Below, piece by piece: positions 1 through 10,506 of a DNA stretch of 64,000 nucleotides. The position numbers and the translations under genes are program-made. Below the pieces are notes generated by a model. The model was not told the DNA's origin. It was given only the letters and a program-made list of their open reading frames with translations, and made no database searches. Location: positions 2,108,001 through 2,172,000 of the forward strand of contig NZ_CP140614.1 of the NCBI RefSeq assembly GCF_036556685.1, in the 5' to 3' direction. Numbering within the stretch: position 1 is the stretch's first letter; every line of letters starts with the position of its first letter. The DNA is from Sulfurospirillum sp. 1612 (GTDB lineage Bacteria; Campylobacterota; Campylobacteria; Campylobacterales; Sulfurospirillaceae).

Positions 1-1565
1 ACGGAGCCAATTTCAAATGTATCTGTCCGTTTCATAACGACTCCAACCCCAGCCTCGTCATCAGTCCTTCAAAGCAGATATACCACTGTTTTAGCTGTCA
101 GGCAGGAGGGGATGCGATCAAATTCGTCATGGAATATGAAAAGCTCAACTACCCTGAAGCGATAGAAAAACTTGCCACCATGTACAATTTTTCACTCACC
201 TATACCAATGAAAATCACGTCACCCATAACAGTAAATTGATGCAAAATCTCACCATGTTTTTCAGGCAAAATCTTGATAAAAACAACCAGGCCAAAGCCT
301 ATATCACACAACGTGGCATCAAAGAATCCATCATGGAAAAATTTGAACTTGGCTTTGCGGGAAGTTCCTTTGAGACGCTAAACTTTTTAAAAAATTACAA
401 TCATAGTATCGATGAGGCTAAAGAGTATGGGGTGGCTGATTATTCTCAAAATGGCAGTGGGCAAGCATATTGTAGATTTGTTGACCGCGTCATGTTTCCG
501 ATTCGCTCTAAAAATGGCATGATTGTAGGATTTGGAGGACGCACAATCTCAAATCATCCTGCCAAATATATCAACTCGCCACAAACCAAATATTTCAATA
601 AATCGCGACTTTTATATGGCTATTATTTTGCAAAAGACAGTATTTTCAAAAACAAAAAAATTATCATTACAGAAGGCTACTTGGATGTGGTGATGCTGCA
701 TCAAGCAGGTTTTGACAATGCTGTTGCAACTCTTGGTACCGCGCTTACAGAAGAGCATCTTCCCTTAATCGCAAAATTGGAGCCTGAAGTCATTCTTGCT
801 TATGATGGCGATGATGCGGGAATCAATGCGGCACTCAAAGCGTCGATGTTACTCAGTCGCCACTCTTTTAAAGGGGGTGTGATTCTTTTTGGTGGGGGAT
901 TAGACCCAGCAGACATGGTGAAGAACAATCAAATTGACAAACTAACCAAACTCTTTTCTCAAGCCCAACCTTTTGTCGAATTTGCCATTGAACGCATTGT
1001 CAAAAAGTACGATCTCAATGATCCCATTGAAAAAGAAAAAGCACTCCATGAAGGCACACAATACCTCCAAAGTATCCCTTTGGCACAACAAGAGAGTTAT
1101 CGCGGTGTTTTAAGCGGCGCACTCAATCTTCCTCAAAATTTAATCAAACTCAAACGCAACCAAACCCATCGTGACAAGAGAGAATCCTTTGAGGACTTTT
1201 TGGAATTGACCATTATCAAAACAATTTTACACAAACCCACACTGATTGATACCCTCTTAGATACCATCGATATTGTGATGTTCAAAACACACCATACCGA
1301 ATTTAAACTTTTGTTAGAAAATAAACTCGATGATGCAAGGCTCAGACGCATTATGCTCTGGGATGACATCAAAATCTATGAGGAAAATGATCTTTTTTCT
1401 GCTATGATTACATTTTTGATTCGATTTTATAGTGAAAAATTACACCATATTAAACATGACAAACTCTTAAATTATAAAGAAAAACAGTTTCATATTCGAT
1501 CGATTCAAGAAAAAATATTTAAATTAAAAAAAGGCGAGTTAGTAGCGTATGAAGAGGATAATTAG
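1..1565 (+). CDS. dnaG: DNA primase DnaG, 5' end outside the window
   Basis: DnaG makes RNA primers at the replication fork. The reading frame is open from the first bases (first full codon at 3), so the gene starts upstream; an internal ATG at 129 is not the start. The visible N-terminus carries the second half of the CHC2 zinc finger (CPFH, then CFSC at roughly residues 8-37 of the visible part). It is followed by the catalytic core and a TOPRIM domain with the signatures ITEGYLDVV and AYDGDDAG. The C-terminal helicase-binding part is present to the TAG stop. The next gene begins at the base after this stop, so the two are probably co-transcribed. Confidence 0.95.
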   Translation, partial: GANFKCICPFHNDSNPSLVISPSKQIYHCFSCQAGGDAIKFVMEYEKLNYPEAIEKLATMYNFSLTYTNENHVTHNSKLMQNLTMFFRQNLDKNNQAKAYITQRGIKESIMEKFELGFAGSSFETLNFLKNYNHSIDEAKEYGVADYSQNGSGQAYCRFVDRVMFPIRSKNGMIVGFGGRTISNHPAKYINSPQTKYFNKSRLLYGYYFAKDSIFKNKKIIITEGYLDVVMLHQAGFDNAVATLGTALTEEHLPLIAKLEPEVILAYDGDDAGINAALKASMLLSRHSFKGGVILFGGGLDPADMVKNNQIDKLTKLFSQAQPFVEFAIERIVKKYDLNDPIEKEKALHEGTQYLQSIPLAQQESYRGVLSGALNLPQNLIKLKRNQTHRDKRESFEDFLELTIIKTILHKPTLIDTLLDTIDIVMFKTHHTEFKLLLENKLDDARLRRIMLWDDIKIYEENDLFSAMITFLIRFYSEKLHHIKHDKLLNYKEKQFHIRSIQEKIFKLKKGELVAYEEDN

Positions 1566-2546
1566 ATGAAATGTTTAGCACTTTTTAGCGGTGGTTTAGA
1601 CAGTATGCTAGCCATCAAATTGATGAGTTTACAAGGCATTGAAGTGATGGCACTCAATATCAACATAGGATTTGGCTCCAAAACCGATGTCAGTGAGACA
1701 ATGAGGCGAAGAGCAAAAATTGCAGGGGCTGATTTTGCAGTGATTGATGTGCGAGAAACCTATCTCAAAGAAATACTCTTTTCACCAAAATACGGATACG
1801 GTAAAAATTTTAATCCGTGTATTGATTGTCATGGATTTATGTTTAAAACAGCCAAAAGCTTACTTAAAACCTACGACGCATCCTTTTTAATCACGGGTGA
1901 AGTACTAGGACAACGTCCTATGAGCCAACGTTCTAATGCTATCAAATCGGTGACAAAACTCTCAGGTGATGAAGAAAATCTGATATTAAGACCTTTGTGT
2001 GCAAAATTAATGGAGCCAACCAAACCAGAATTAGAAGGTTGGGTAGATCGTGAAAAACTCTTTGACATCAGTGGAAGAAGTCGAGAGAGACAACTAGCCC
2101 TTGCAGAGAGTTTTGGCTGGGAAGACTTTGAAAAGCCTGGAGGAGGCTGTCTTTTGACGGATATCAATTTTGCAAAAAAAATGCGTGATTTTATCAAATT
2201 TGACACCCTTCAAGTTGCTGATATTGATGTATTGAAAAATGGAAGACAATTAAGATTGCCCGATAATGCAAAATTAATCATCGGCAGGGACGAGGCGGAG
2301 AACAAAAGAATCGAAAATATCAAAAATGATAAATACCTGTTTATCAAAGCACAAGATATACCCGGACCTTCCGCACTTTTAAGAGCAGATGCAAGCGAAA
2401 ACGATAAAAAATTGGCATTACAAGCCGTTTTAAGTTTTTCTAAAACTGAAAATGGAAAAAAATATGATATAATTTGCGGCGAAAATTTATTGCAAGAGTC
2501 TCCGCATCCAAATAAAGAGTCTCTGTATCAATATTTGATTACATGA
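1566..2546 (+). CDS. PP-loop ATPase, ThiI/MnmA-like tRNA thiolation family
   Basis: The 326-residue protein starts with a PP-loop nucleotide-binding motif (SGGLDS, residues 8-13), the hallmark of enzymes that adenylate a substrate before sulfur transfer, such as tRNA 2-thio- and 4-thiouridine synthetases. Cysteines in NPCIDC (about residue 83) and GGGC (about 197) could take part in sulfur transfer. The C-terminal third (around IIGRDEAEN) resembles the NFACT-R/DUF814 module seen fused to such PP-loop proteins in Campylobacterota. The ATG directly abuts the dnaG stop. The exact modification is not assignable from sequence; the family call is firmer than the reaction. Confidence 0.75.
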   Translation: MKCLALFSGGLDSMLAIKLMSLQGIEVMALNINIGFGSKTDVSETMRRRAKIAGADFAVIDVRETYLKEILFSPKYGYGKNFNPCIDCHGFMFKTAKSLLKTYDASFLITGEVLGQRPMSQRSNAIKSVTKLSGDEENLILRPLCAKLMEPTKPELEGWVDREKLFDISGRSRERQLALAESFGWEDFEKPGGGCLLTDINFAKKMRDFIKFDTLQVADIDVLKNGRQLRLPDNAKLIIGRDEAENKRIENIKNDKYLFIKAQDIPGPSALLRADASENDKKLALQAVLSFSKTENGKKYDIICGENLLQESPHPNKESLYQYLIT

Positions 2547-2547
2547 T

Positions 2548-2623
2548 GGGGTATTAGCTCAGCTGGGAGAGCACGACGCTGGCAGCGTCGGGGTCAGCGG
2601 TTCGAACCCGCTATACTCCACCA
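2548..2623 (+). tRNA. tRNA-Ala (anticodon GGC)
   Basis: A full cloverleaf can be folded. It has a 7-bp acceptor (GGGGTAT with ATACTCC, one G-U), a D arm GCTC/GAGC, an anticodon stem CGACG/CGTCG with loop CTGGCAG (anticodon GGC), a five-base variable loop and a T arm AGCGG-TTCGAAC-CCGCT. Discriminator A and an encoded CCA end follow. It begins one base after the stop of the upstream gene and converges on the aromatic operon. Confidence 0.97.
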
Positions 2624-2630
2624 TCTACTT

Positions 2631-3410
2631 TTAATATCGCAAGGCTTTGATGGCTTTGGTAGTCTCCATAGCGGCACGCTGCAATATTGGCAAAACATTT
2701 TTGATGAGTGTCTCTGGGCTATTTAAGCCCGTATGAGTCCCCACATTCATCGCACCTTTTAACTCTTGATTTCTTCCATAAATCGGAACCGCCATCGACA
2801 ACATCCCCTCTTCTAACTCTTCGACGACCATTTGATAAGATTGTGCACGTTCTGCCTTCATTTTTTCAAACAAAAGATTTGGATCTACAATGCTATTTTT
2901 CGTAAATGCCTTTAGTGGCAACGTATCGATAAATGCTCGTAATTCTTCATCAGGCATGTGTGTCATGAAAACACGTCCTGTCGATGAGTAAGCCGTGGGC
3001 AATCGTGAGCCGACATGAATCTCTTCATGAATAATCTGTGTCGCAGGAACTCTGGCAATACAGATAATATAATCACCATCCAACACAGAAGTCGAACAAG
3101 AGATTTTGCATTGTTGGGAGACAGTTTTCATATTCTCATACGCTAAATCTGTCCAAGGACGTGACGCAAAATAGCTAAACCCCAACTCGATGATTTTAGG
3201 AGTCAATGAAAATTGATTGTGGCGTTGTTGCACATATCCTAATGACTCAAGCGTGAGCAATAATCGTCTCGCACTCGCGCGCGTGATATCGAGAGTTTTT
3301 GCAACCTCACTCAATGTCATAGATTGGTGCTGACTGTCAAAAGCTTTGATGACATTCAAGCCTTTGATTAAGGTCCCGACGATTTCTTTATTTTCTGTCT
3401 GTTTTTGCAT
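2631..3410 (-). CDS. IclR-family transcriptional regulator (PcaU/PobR-like)
   Basis: The 259-residue protein has an N-terminal winged helix-turn-helix (about residues 10-70; LSEVAKTLDITRASARRLL is the HTH) and a C-terminal IclR effector-binding domain (about 85-255, with the conserved VGSRLP and the SMAVPI segment). IclR proteins of the PcaR/PcaU/PobR group control protocatechuate and hydroxybenzoate genes and bind the aromatic as effector. It is the last gene of the catabolic run, 13 bp after the DMT permease gene. A palindrome of the type bound by this group lies at 16458-16472, ahead of the first gene of the operon. The effector identity is inferred. Confidence 0.85.
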   Translation of the reverse strand: MQKQTENKEIVGTLIKGLNVIKAFDSQHQSMTLSEVAKTLDITRASARRLLLTLESLGYVQQRHNQFSLTPKIIELGFSYFASRPWTDLAYENMKTVSQQCKISCSTSVLDGDYIICIARVPATQIIHEEIHVGSRLPTAYSSTGRVFMTHMPDEELRAFIDTLPLKAFTKNSIVDPNLLFEKMKAERAQSYQMVVEELEEGMLSMAVPIYGRNQELKGAMNVGTHTGLNSPETLIKNVLPILQRAAMETTKAIKALRY

Positions 3411-3422
3411 GGATACTACTTT

Positions 3423-4340
3423 TTAATTTTTTTCTTTAGCGATAATAATACCACCTAAAATAATAAATACAATGCCTATTATACCAATAATATTGGGTAA
3501 ATTGTCTCCTAAGACTAATCCAATTAACAGCGAGAACAAAATGACAGAATATCCAGTCGCTCCTACGATGACGGCATTAGCCGCACCATAAGCTCGTGTC
3601 ATGTAAATTTGTGAAATGGAAGCAAAAGTACCAATTCCTGCTAAATAAAACCACTGAATGCCCTGAGGCATAATAAAATCACCCATAATAAAATCAAAAG
3701 TTTCACTAACATAAAAGTGAGAAACAATCATCGAAAAAATCGGAACCAACAAGCCAATACCCATAAAACTCAAAACGATAGCACGCGTATCATAGTAGCG
3801 TTTTAATTCTCGAATACTCGTAAATGCCAAAGCCGCACAGACCGCATTTAAGAGTCCAAAAATATAACTTTTATGAATCTCTCCACCCGGTTGCATCACC
3901 AGTAACATACCGATAAAACCGAGCAACATTGCCAAAAGCCCTTTAAAACCAATCTTCTCGTGTAACAACAAAAAGGCAAAAAGTGCTGTAAATAATGGCG
4001 ATGTCCTAGAGTACGTCACCGCATCTACCAAAGGAATGTGGGTAATATTATAAAAATAAGACAACATAGCAATGAGTCCGATGGCTCCTCTGAAAAATAG
4101 GAGCCACGGTTTTCCTCCAACATGGCGCATCGGTTTTTTGACAAAAGAGAGACTGATAACCAGAACCCCCAATATATTTCTAAAAAATACAATCTCAATC
4201 GTAGGCAAATCTTTTGAGACCATCTTGACAAACGCACTCATCAAAGCCAGGCATACTGATGAGATTAACATCAGCAGTACCCCTTGATTTATGGAGATAT
4301 TTTTCCCCCTCAAGGGGTTAAATCGATACATGTTACTCAT
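3423..4340 (-). CDS. DMT superfamily (EamA) permease
   Basis: The 305-residue integral membrane protein has about ten hydrophobic segments arranged as two EamA repeats, the usual design of drug/metabolite transporters. The start ATG at 4340 lies 28 bp after the pobA stop, and the gene sits inside the hydroxybenzoate operon, before the IclR gene. It may move an aromatic acid or pathway intermediate in or out; the substrate cannot be read from sequence. It is a second transporter beside the TRAP system. Confidence 0.8.
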   Translation of the reverse strand: MSNMYRFNPLRGKNISINQGVLLMLISSVCLALMSAFVKMVSKDLPTIEIVFFRNILGVLVISLSFVKKPMRHVGGKPWLLFFRGAIGLIAMLSYFYNITHIPLVDAVTYSRTSPLFTALFAFLLLHEKIGFKGLLAMLLGFIGMLLVMQPGGEIHKSYIFGLLNAVCAALAFTSIRELKRYYDTRAIVLSFMGIGLLVPIFSMIVSHFYVSETFDFIMGDFIMPQGIQWFYLAGIGTFASISQIYMTRAYGAANAVIVGATGYSVILFSLLIGLVLGDNLPNIIGIIGIVFIILGGIIIAKEKN

Positions 4341-4367
4341 TTTTATCCAATTTTATTTCACGCTTAT

Positions 4368-5594
<1,227 letters not shown>

Positions 5595-7469
5595 TTATTT
5601 TTTTATTAATATTTTTGAGAAGAATCGCTCTAATTCCTCATACGCATTCAAGGGCACAACATGTGCCACATATTGGTCAGGCCGCACAATCACCAAACAT
5701 CCTCTCTTGCGATCAATGCCTCGCATCTCAAAGATATCATCACCATTTTTGAAATCAGGGGCATACATCTTTTCATAATCTTTAAGACCATAGCGCCCAA
5801 TGGAAGGTTTTAATAAAGGGGGCATGGCTTCAAAATCTATATCATGATGATGCTGTTGGAACACACCATAGAGGCTTATAACCGCATCAATATCTTCATT
5901 TTTTTGAGTATATTTCACGATAGGTGACTTGGGTGATTTCTCTAAAAATTCACATAATTTCGTGATGGCACTATTGGAATTGGCTGGATTTTCATGACCG
6001 GAAAATGCATACAATCGCCATCTAGTATCTGCTTTAATCGTATCACCAAGATGGATGCGTTTGCCATCAGCCAAGCGAATAACAGGAGCGGAGTGAAACC
6101 GTTTCCCAATCTCAAATCCACGAGCCAGACTTTGCCATGTCGCTTCTGCTGTCAATATTGAAGGGGTATATTGTACTGATAAGCCTGCTGTGAAAACCCC
6201 ACCTTGAATAAAATGATCTTTGACGCTCATGGCTTCTTCTTTTATAGAAGCGCCCATGACACGAGACCATTTATGATCATAATCAATCAAACCTTGCGCC
6301 ACCGCTTGGCGCTCTGCAGAATACGTATGCAACAATGACGCATCACTTTGCCCCATCAGCACTGAGGCCAGTTTCCATCCGAGATTAAAGGTATCACCCA
6401 TTGATACATTCATCCCTTGACCTGCTTTTGCACTGTGCGTGTGACAGGCATCTCCTGCGATAAATACATGCGGCAAACGTCTGTTTTGTTCATCATGTGG
6501 CACATCATCAAATTTATCCGTGACACTATGACCCACTTCATAAACCGACCACCATGATACTTCTTTGGCTTCAAAAGTATAAGGATGGAAGATATTTTGA
6601 GCCGTAGCAATGAGTTTCTCTAAGGTCACTTTCTTGCTTTCGCCTCGGGTATTAATCTTATCAAGCTCAACATACATACGTACCATATGTCCGCCTTCAC
6701 GTGGAATCAATAAAATATTGCCATGGGAAGCAGACTTGATAATACATTTGAAACGAATATCTGGAAAATTTGTCACCGGTAAAACATCCATAACACCCCA
6801 TGCTTGATTGGCATAATCTCCCTTTAATTCTCGACCAATCGCATTGCGCACCAGACTACGAGCACCATCACAACCCACGACATAGCGTGCACGCACGGTT
6901 TTTACCTCATCCCCACATGCTAATCTCACAGCAACCGGATAGGCTTCATCAGGTTCGATTTTTAAATCCATCAACCGATGTTGATAATCCACTTCCAGTC
7001 GAGAAGGAGAATGACGCATCACCTCAAGATATTTATCATGAACACGTGCTTGATTCAAAATAATATGCGGCATCTCGGAGAGACCATCTTTGACATCTTG
7101 AACCCGTGCATCACGGACGATATGAGAACTGTTTTTGGTATCTGGTTTCCAAAAATTTGTCTCATTGACCCAATATCCCTCTTTCAAAACATCCTCAGCA
7201 AATCCAAATGCCTTGAACATTTCCATCGAACGACAGGAGACACCATCGGCTTGTCCTAACACCATAGGGCCCTCTTTTTGCTCTACAATTCGCGTCTGAA
7301 TTTGCGGATAAGCAGCCAGTTGTGCTGCTAGTGTCAGCCCTGCTGGGCCACTACCAATAATCAAAACATCCAATTTTTCTGGCACGGCACCTTGGATACC
7401 CTCACGTCCTTTTGCGGGTGTAAAAATCTCAGGACTTCCTGCATGGAAGCCATTTAGATGAAATTGCAT
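5595..7469 (-). CDS. mobA: 3-hydroxybenzoate 4-monooxygenase (MobA-like flavin hydroxylase)
   Basis: The 624-residue protein belongs to the phenol-hydroxylase-type FAD monooxygenases. The FAD fold GSGPAGLTLAAQL is at about residues 38-50, and the second FAD motif GDACHTHSAKAGQGMN is at about 342-357. A C-terminal thioredoxin-like dimerisation domain (about 440-620) ends the chain. Length and the N-terminal extension (FHLNGFHAG, DVLIIGSGPAG) fit 3-hydroxybenzoate 4-hydroxylase, which also forms protocatechuate. Phenol 2-monooxygenase is the main alternative, but the setting beside pobA and the protocatechuate genes favours MobA. The ATG is preceded by AAAGGA. Confidence 0.8.
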   Translation of the reverse strand: MQFHLNGFHAGSPEIFTPAKGREGIQGAVPEKLDVLIIGSGPAGLTLAAQLAAYPQIQTRIVEQKEGPMVLGQADGVSCRSMEMFKAFGFAEDVLKEGYWVNETNFWKPDTKNSSHIVRDARVQDVKDGLSEMPHIILNQARVHDKYLEVMRHSPSRLEVDYQHRLMDLKIEPDEAYPVAVRLACGDEVKTVRARYVVGCDGARSLVRNAIGRELKGDYANQAWGVMDVLPVTNFPDIRFKCIIKSASHGNILLIPREGGHMVRMYVELDKINTRGESKKVTLEKLIATAQNIFHPYTFEAKEVSWWSVYEVGHSVTDKFDDVPHDEQNRRLPHVFIAGDACHTHSAKAGQGMNVSMGDTFNLGWKLASVLMGQSDASLLHTYSAERQAVAQGLIDYDHKWSRVMGASIKEEAMSVKDHFIQGGVFTAGLSVQYTPSILTAEATWQSLARGFEIGKRFHSAPVIRLADGKRIHLGDTIKADTRWRLYAFSGHENPANSNSAITKLCEFLEKSPKSPIVKYTQKNEDIDAVISLYGVFQQHHHDIDFEAMPPLLKPSIGRYGLKDYEKMYAPDFKNGDDIFEMRGIDRKRGCLVIVRPDQYVAHVVPLNAYEELERFFSKILIKK

Positions 7470-7521
7470 GATCGTCCTTTTCTTTTTTTATATCGTGTCC
7501 ATTGTGATAAATAATGTTGCA

Positions 7522-8916
7522 TCAGCCGGCTAACCATCTTGGGATAATGAGCACCAGCGTGGGCGCTAAGAGCAAGATAGTAATCCTCAAAATTTCTGCT
7601 CCAAAAAATGGCATGACCCCTTTAAACGTCTCTGCCATTGGTACTTTTTTTGAAATCTGTGAGATGATAAAGACATTCAAGCCCACCGGAGGGGTTATCA
7701 ATCCTAATTCCACTACAATCAAAGAGAGAATGCCAAACCAAATCTTTAAATCACTCAAATTCAACCCAAATGTCGCACTATCGGCACTCACATATTCGCC
7801 ACCATTAAGGCTCACTAAAACGGGCCAAATAAAAGGAATAAAGACCAAAATCATCGCCAAAGATTCCATAAAAAATCCGAAGATAATAAACATAATCAAA
7901 ATCCCGATGAGGATAAGCCATGGATTAATCTGTGCATGCATCGCCATATCTGCCATCGCTTGAGGAAGACCCGAACGGCTAAAAAAACCTTTCAGCACCT
8001 CAGCACCAAATAATATAAAATAAATCATCGCACTCGCACTCGCGGTTTGCACCACACTATCTTTTAATCTTTTGAGCGTTAATCCCTCTCCTTTGCCTCG
8101 CGTTCTTAAAAAAAGACCGTATCCCAAAATGATAAATACGCCAGCTGCAGCAGCAGGAGTTGGGGTAAACAATCCCAAGCCTAAGCCTAAGATAATCGTA
8201 CCAAACACCATAACAACCGGAATCAATCGAATCAAAGCTTTGTTGCGCTCTTGCTTGCTCAAAGGTTTTGGCAGTGGCGCTAATGCTGGTTTTAATTTTA
8301 CTTGGATGATGATAGCCAAGGTAAAAAATAAAATAGCAATAATCCCCGGTAACAATGCAGCTTGAAACATCTCAATAATAGAGGCTTGCACGACTGTCGC
8401 ATAAACAATCAATGCGATAGAAGGAGGAATCAAGATTCCCAGTGTGCCACCAGCTGCTAGTGTTCCTGTCGCAAGGCGGGGAGAATACCCCAAACGATCC
8501 AGCTCTGGGAGTGCGATTTTTCCCATCGTGGAAGCCGTGGCAAGAGAAGAACCAGACACCGCTCCAAACCCCGCACACGCCCCAATAGCCGTCACCGCAA
8601 CACCGCCTTTGAATTTACCAAACAGCACATTCATCCCTTGAAACAAATCTTTGGCCAATTGCGTATGACTCGCAAGATACCCCATCAAGATAAACAGAGG
8701 AATGACCGATAAATCATAATTAGCAACATTGGCCCATAAAAGACTTTTAAATTGCTTGATATAGGGAATAAACCGAATATACGACTCAGCCAAAGAGAGC
8801 GCATACGTCCCCCCAACTCCCGTCACTATCATCGCTAAGGCAACAGGGGCACGAAGGGCTAAAAGGATAAAAAAGACGCCAAGTCCTACCAATCCAATGA
8901 TTTCAGTATCAAGCAT
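7522..8916 (-). CDS. dctM: TRAP transporter large permease (DctM)
   Basis: This is a polytopic membrane protein of about 464 residues with the DctM/TRAP-large-subunit pattern (GSSLATASTMGKIALPELDRLGY; GTLGILIPPS). It is the ion-coupled channel half of a TRAP importer. I take the ATG at 8916, which has AGAGGA 8 bp upstream, rather than the in-frame TTG at 8937. This gives an 8-bp overlap with the small permease gene. The position inside the hydroxybenzoate operon suggests uptake of an aromatic acid; the substrate is inferred only. Confidence 0.92.
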   Translation of the reverse strand: MLDTEIIGLVGLGVFFILLALRAPVALAMIVTGVGGTYALSLAESYIRFIPYIKQFKSLLWANVANYDLSVIPLFILMGYLASHTQLAKDLFQGMNVLFGKFKGGVAVTAIGACAGFGAVSGSSLATASTMGKIALPELDRLGYSPRLATGTLAAGGTLGILIPPSIALIVYATVVQASIIEMFQAALLPGIIAILFFTLAIIIQVKLKPALAPLPKPLSKQERNKALIRLIPVVMVFGTIILGLGLGLFTPTPAAAAGVFIILGYGLFLRTRGKGEGLTLKRLKDSVVQTASASAMIYFILFGAEVLKGFFSRSGLPQAMADMAMHAQINPWLILIGILIMFIIFGFFMESLAMILVFIPFIWPVLVSLNGGEYVSADSATFGLNLSDLKIWFGILSLIVVELGLITPPVGLNVFIISQISKKVPMAETFKGVMPFFGAEILRITILLLAPTLVLIIPRWLAG

Positions 8917-9415
8917 GAACGTGTCCTCTTTTCTCAAATAATATTTGGTAAATGAGCACTAAAGCCCAAAGAAATAGTGATATCAACCCAGGAATATAAA
9001 AGCGCCATTCCTCCCATCCTAAGATTCGTGAGAGTGCATTGTCACCTTTGGATTCTAGCATTCCAAAATACATCATGATCATCAAAAATATCACCAAGCA
9101 AAATGTCAAACTTAACCATATTTTGTCTAGTATCATGAGCCATTTTGTGGAGAGACTATCTGTGAAAAACTCAACAGAAATATGCCCGCGCTCCAGTTGC
9201 GTCCAGGGGAAGAACATCAGCGCAATTGAGCTCACCAGCAAGCGTACCAAATCTTCATATCCTGGTAAACCTTCGACACTATAACCGTAATTTCTCACGA
9301 TTCTATCGATACCTGATGCGCTAATATCTATCACGGTCGTGAGGATAATAATCAGCAATAATATCCCCGCTAAGTAAACCCACCACAGGCATAATTTTCT
9401 TAGTTGATTCTCCAC
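8909..9415 (-). CDS. dctQ: TRAP transporter small permease (DctQ)
   Basis: This is the four-helix DctQ subunit, about 168 residues. Hydrophobic segments at roughly 10-30, 50-70, 90-110 and 130-155 surround the conserved region WTQLERGHISVEFF. It partners DctM. The open frame reaches a GTG at 9424, but the ribosome site AAAGGTGG fits the GTG at 9415 better (spacing 5-8), so the start is uncertain by three codons. It sits between the binding-protein and large-permease genes, in the usual P-Q-M order. Confidence 0.88.
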   Translation of the reverse strand: MENQLRKLCLWWVYLAGILLLIIILTTVIDISASGIDRIVRNYGYSVEGLPGYEDLVRLLVSSIALMFFPWTQLERGHISVEFFTDSLSTKWLMILDKIWLSLTFCLVIFLMIMMYFGMLESKGDNALSRILGWEEWRFYIPGLISLFLWALVLIYQILFEKRGHVHA

Positions 9416-9427
9416 AATACCCACCTT

Positions 9428-10471
9428 TTATTTACTAAATTCTTTAATCGCTTTGCGTGCACTATCGACTAGTTTTTTACCATCGATGCCTTTGCCATCT
9501 GCTTCTTTAATCCATCGATCGACGACTTTTTGTCCCACTGCATCAAATTCCTTCATTGCCTCAGGCGTTAAATTAATCACTGCGCCACCTTTGGATTCTC
9601 GCTGCAATTTTATGCCCGGTTTTTCGACATCCATCCAGATTTGTCCTGCACGTTTGGCAAATGCTTCTCCAGAGGCATCATCAATGATTTTTTGCAAATC
9701 TTTTGGAAGAGAGTTGTACTTATCTTTGTTCATGAGAAACAAAAATACTGAAGTTCCAAATCGCTCATTTTTAGGTCCGAGTGTTGAATATTTTGTCAAC
9801 TGATATAATTTATAATCAGGAAAAACCTCAAAAGGAACAAAAGCACCATCTAGTGCGTGTTTTGAGAGTGCTTGAGGTAAGGCTGGCAATGGCATTCCAA
9901 CCGGAACGCCACCTAAATCAGAGATATACCAAGCACCCGTTCGTGATGGTGTTCGCATCTTGAGACCTTTGAGATCTGCTACTGATGTAATTTTTTTATC
10001 AACAGTATGGATGGAATTACCAGCGGCTACATAAACAAGGAGTGGATGAACGGCTTTATAATCTGCTTTGATTAAATCAAAGTTTTTTCTAATCGCCAAA
10101 GTTGTCGCTAACGCATCACCACGGTGTACTGTTGGTAATTCATAAACTTCTGTTCTTGGAAATACGCCCGGGGTGTATCCTGCTAGGGTCCACACAATAT
10201 CTGCAGTTCCATCTCGCACTTGAGTGTAGAGTTCCCCTGGCTTGCCACCAAGTGTCATCGAAGGGAAAAGTCTGATTTTGATTCTCCCTTTTGATGCTTT
10301 TTCAATCGCTTTGGCCCATGGCATAATCAAATCTTTATTGGTAGCTGAACCTCCTGGCATAAAATCTGACACAACCAATGTGATAGGCTTCTCTTTTGCG
10401 AAAAGCGTCCCGGTCATCATGATACAACCAAGCGCAAGGGATGCGCCTTTGATAAAAATACTATTTTTCAT
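9428..10471 (-). CDS. dctP: TRAP transporter solute-binding protein (DctP)
   Basis: This is a periplasmic substrate-binding protein of 347 residues with an N-terminal Sec signal peptide (about residues 1-25, MKNSIFIKG... to FAKE). The DctP fold includes the arginine-containing segment GLKMRTPSRTGAWY, the usual site that clamps a carboxylate. First gene of the transporter triplet, 36 bp after ligC. A bound carboxylate would fit 3- or 4-hydroxybenzoate or protocatechuate, but this is inference from the neighbours. Confidence 0.92.
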   Translation of the reverse strand: MKNSIFIKGASLALGCIMMTGTLFAKEKPITLVVSDFMPGGSATNKDLIMPWAKAIEKASKGRIKIRLFPSMTLGGKPGELYTQVRDGTADIVWTLAGYTPGVFPRTEVYELPTVHRGDALATTLAIRKNFDLIKADYKAVHPLLVYVAAGNSIHTVDKKITSVADLKGLKMRTPSRTGAWYISDLGGVPVGMPLPALPQALSKHALDGAFVPFEVFPDYKLYQLTKYSTLGPKNERFGTSVFLFLMNKDKYNSLPKDLQKIIDDASGEAFAKRAGQIWMDVEKPGIKLQRESKGGAVINLTPEAMKEFDAVGQKVVDRWIKEADGKGIDGKKLVDSARKAIKEFSK

Positions 10472-10506
10472 ATTACTCTCCTGATTTTTTGAGTATAAAA
10501 AGTGAC

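Noticed and set aside
7514..8641. Plus-strand open frames opposite the TRAP permease
   Set aside because: They are shadows of dctM, with low-complexity products typical of antisense of membrane genes.
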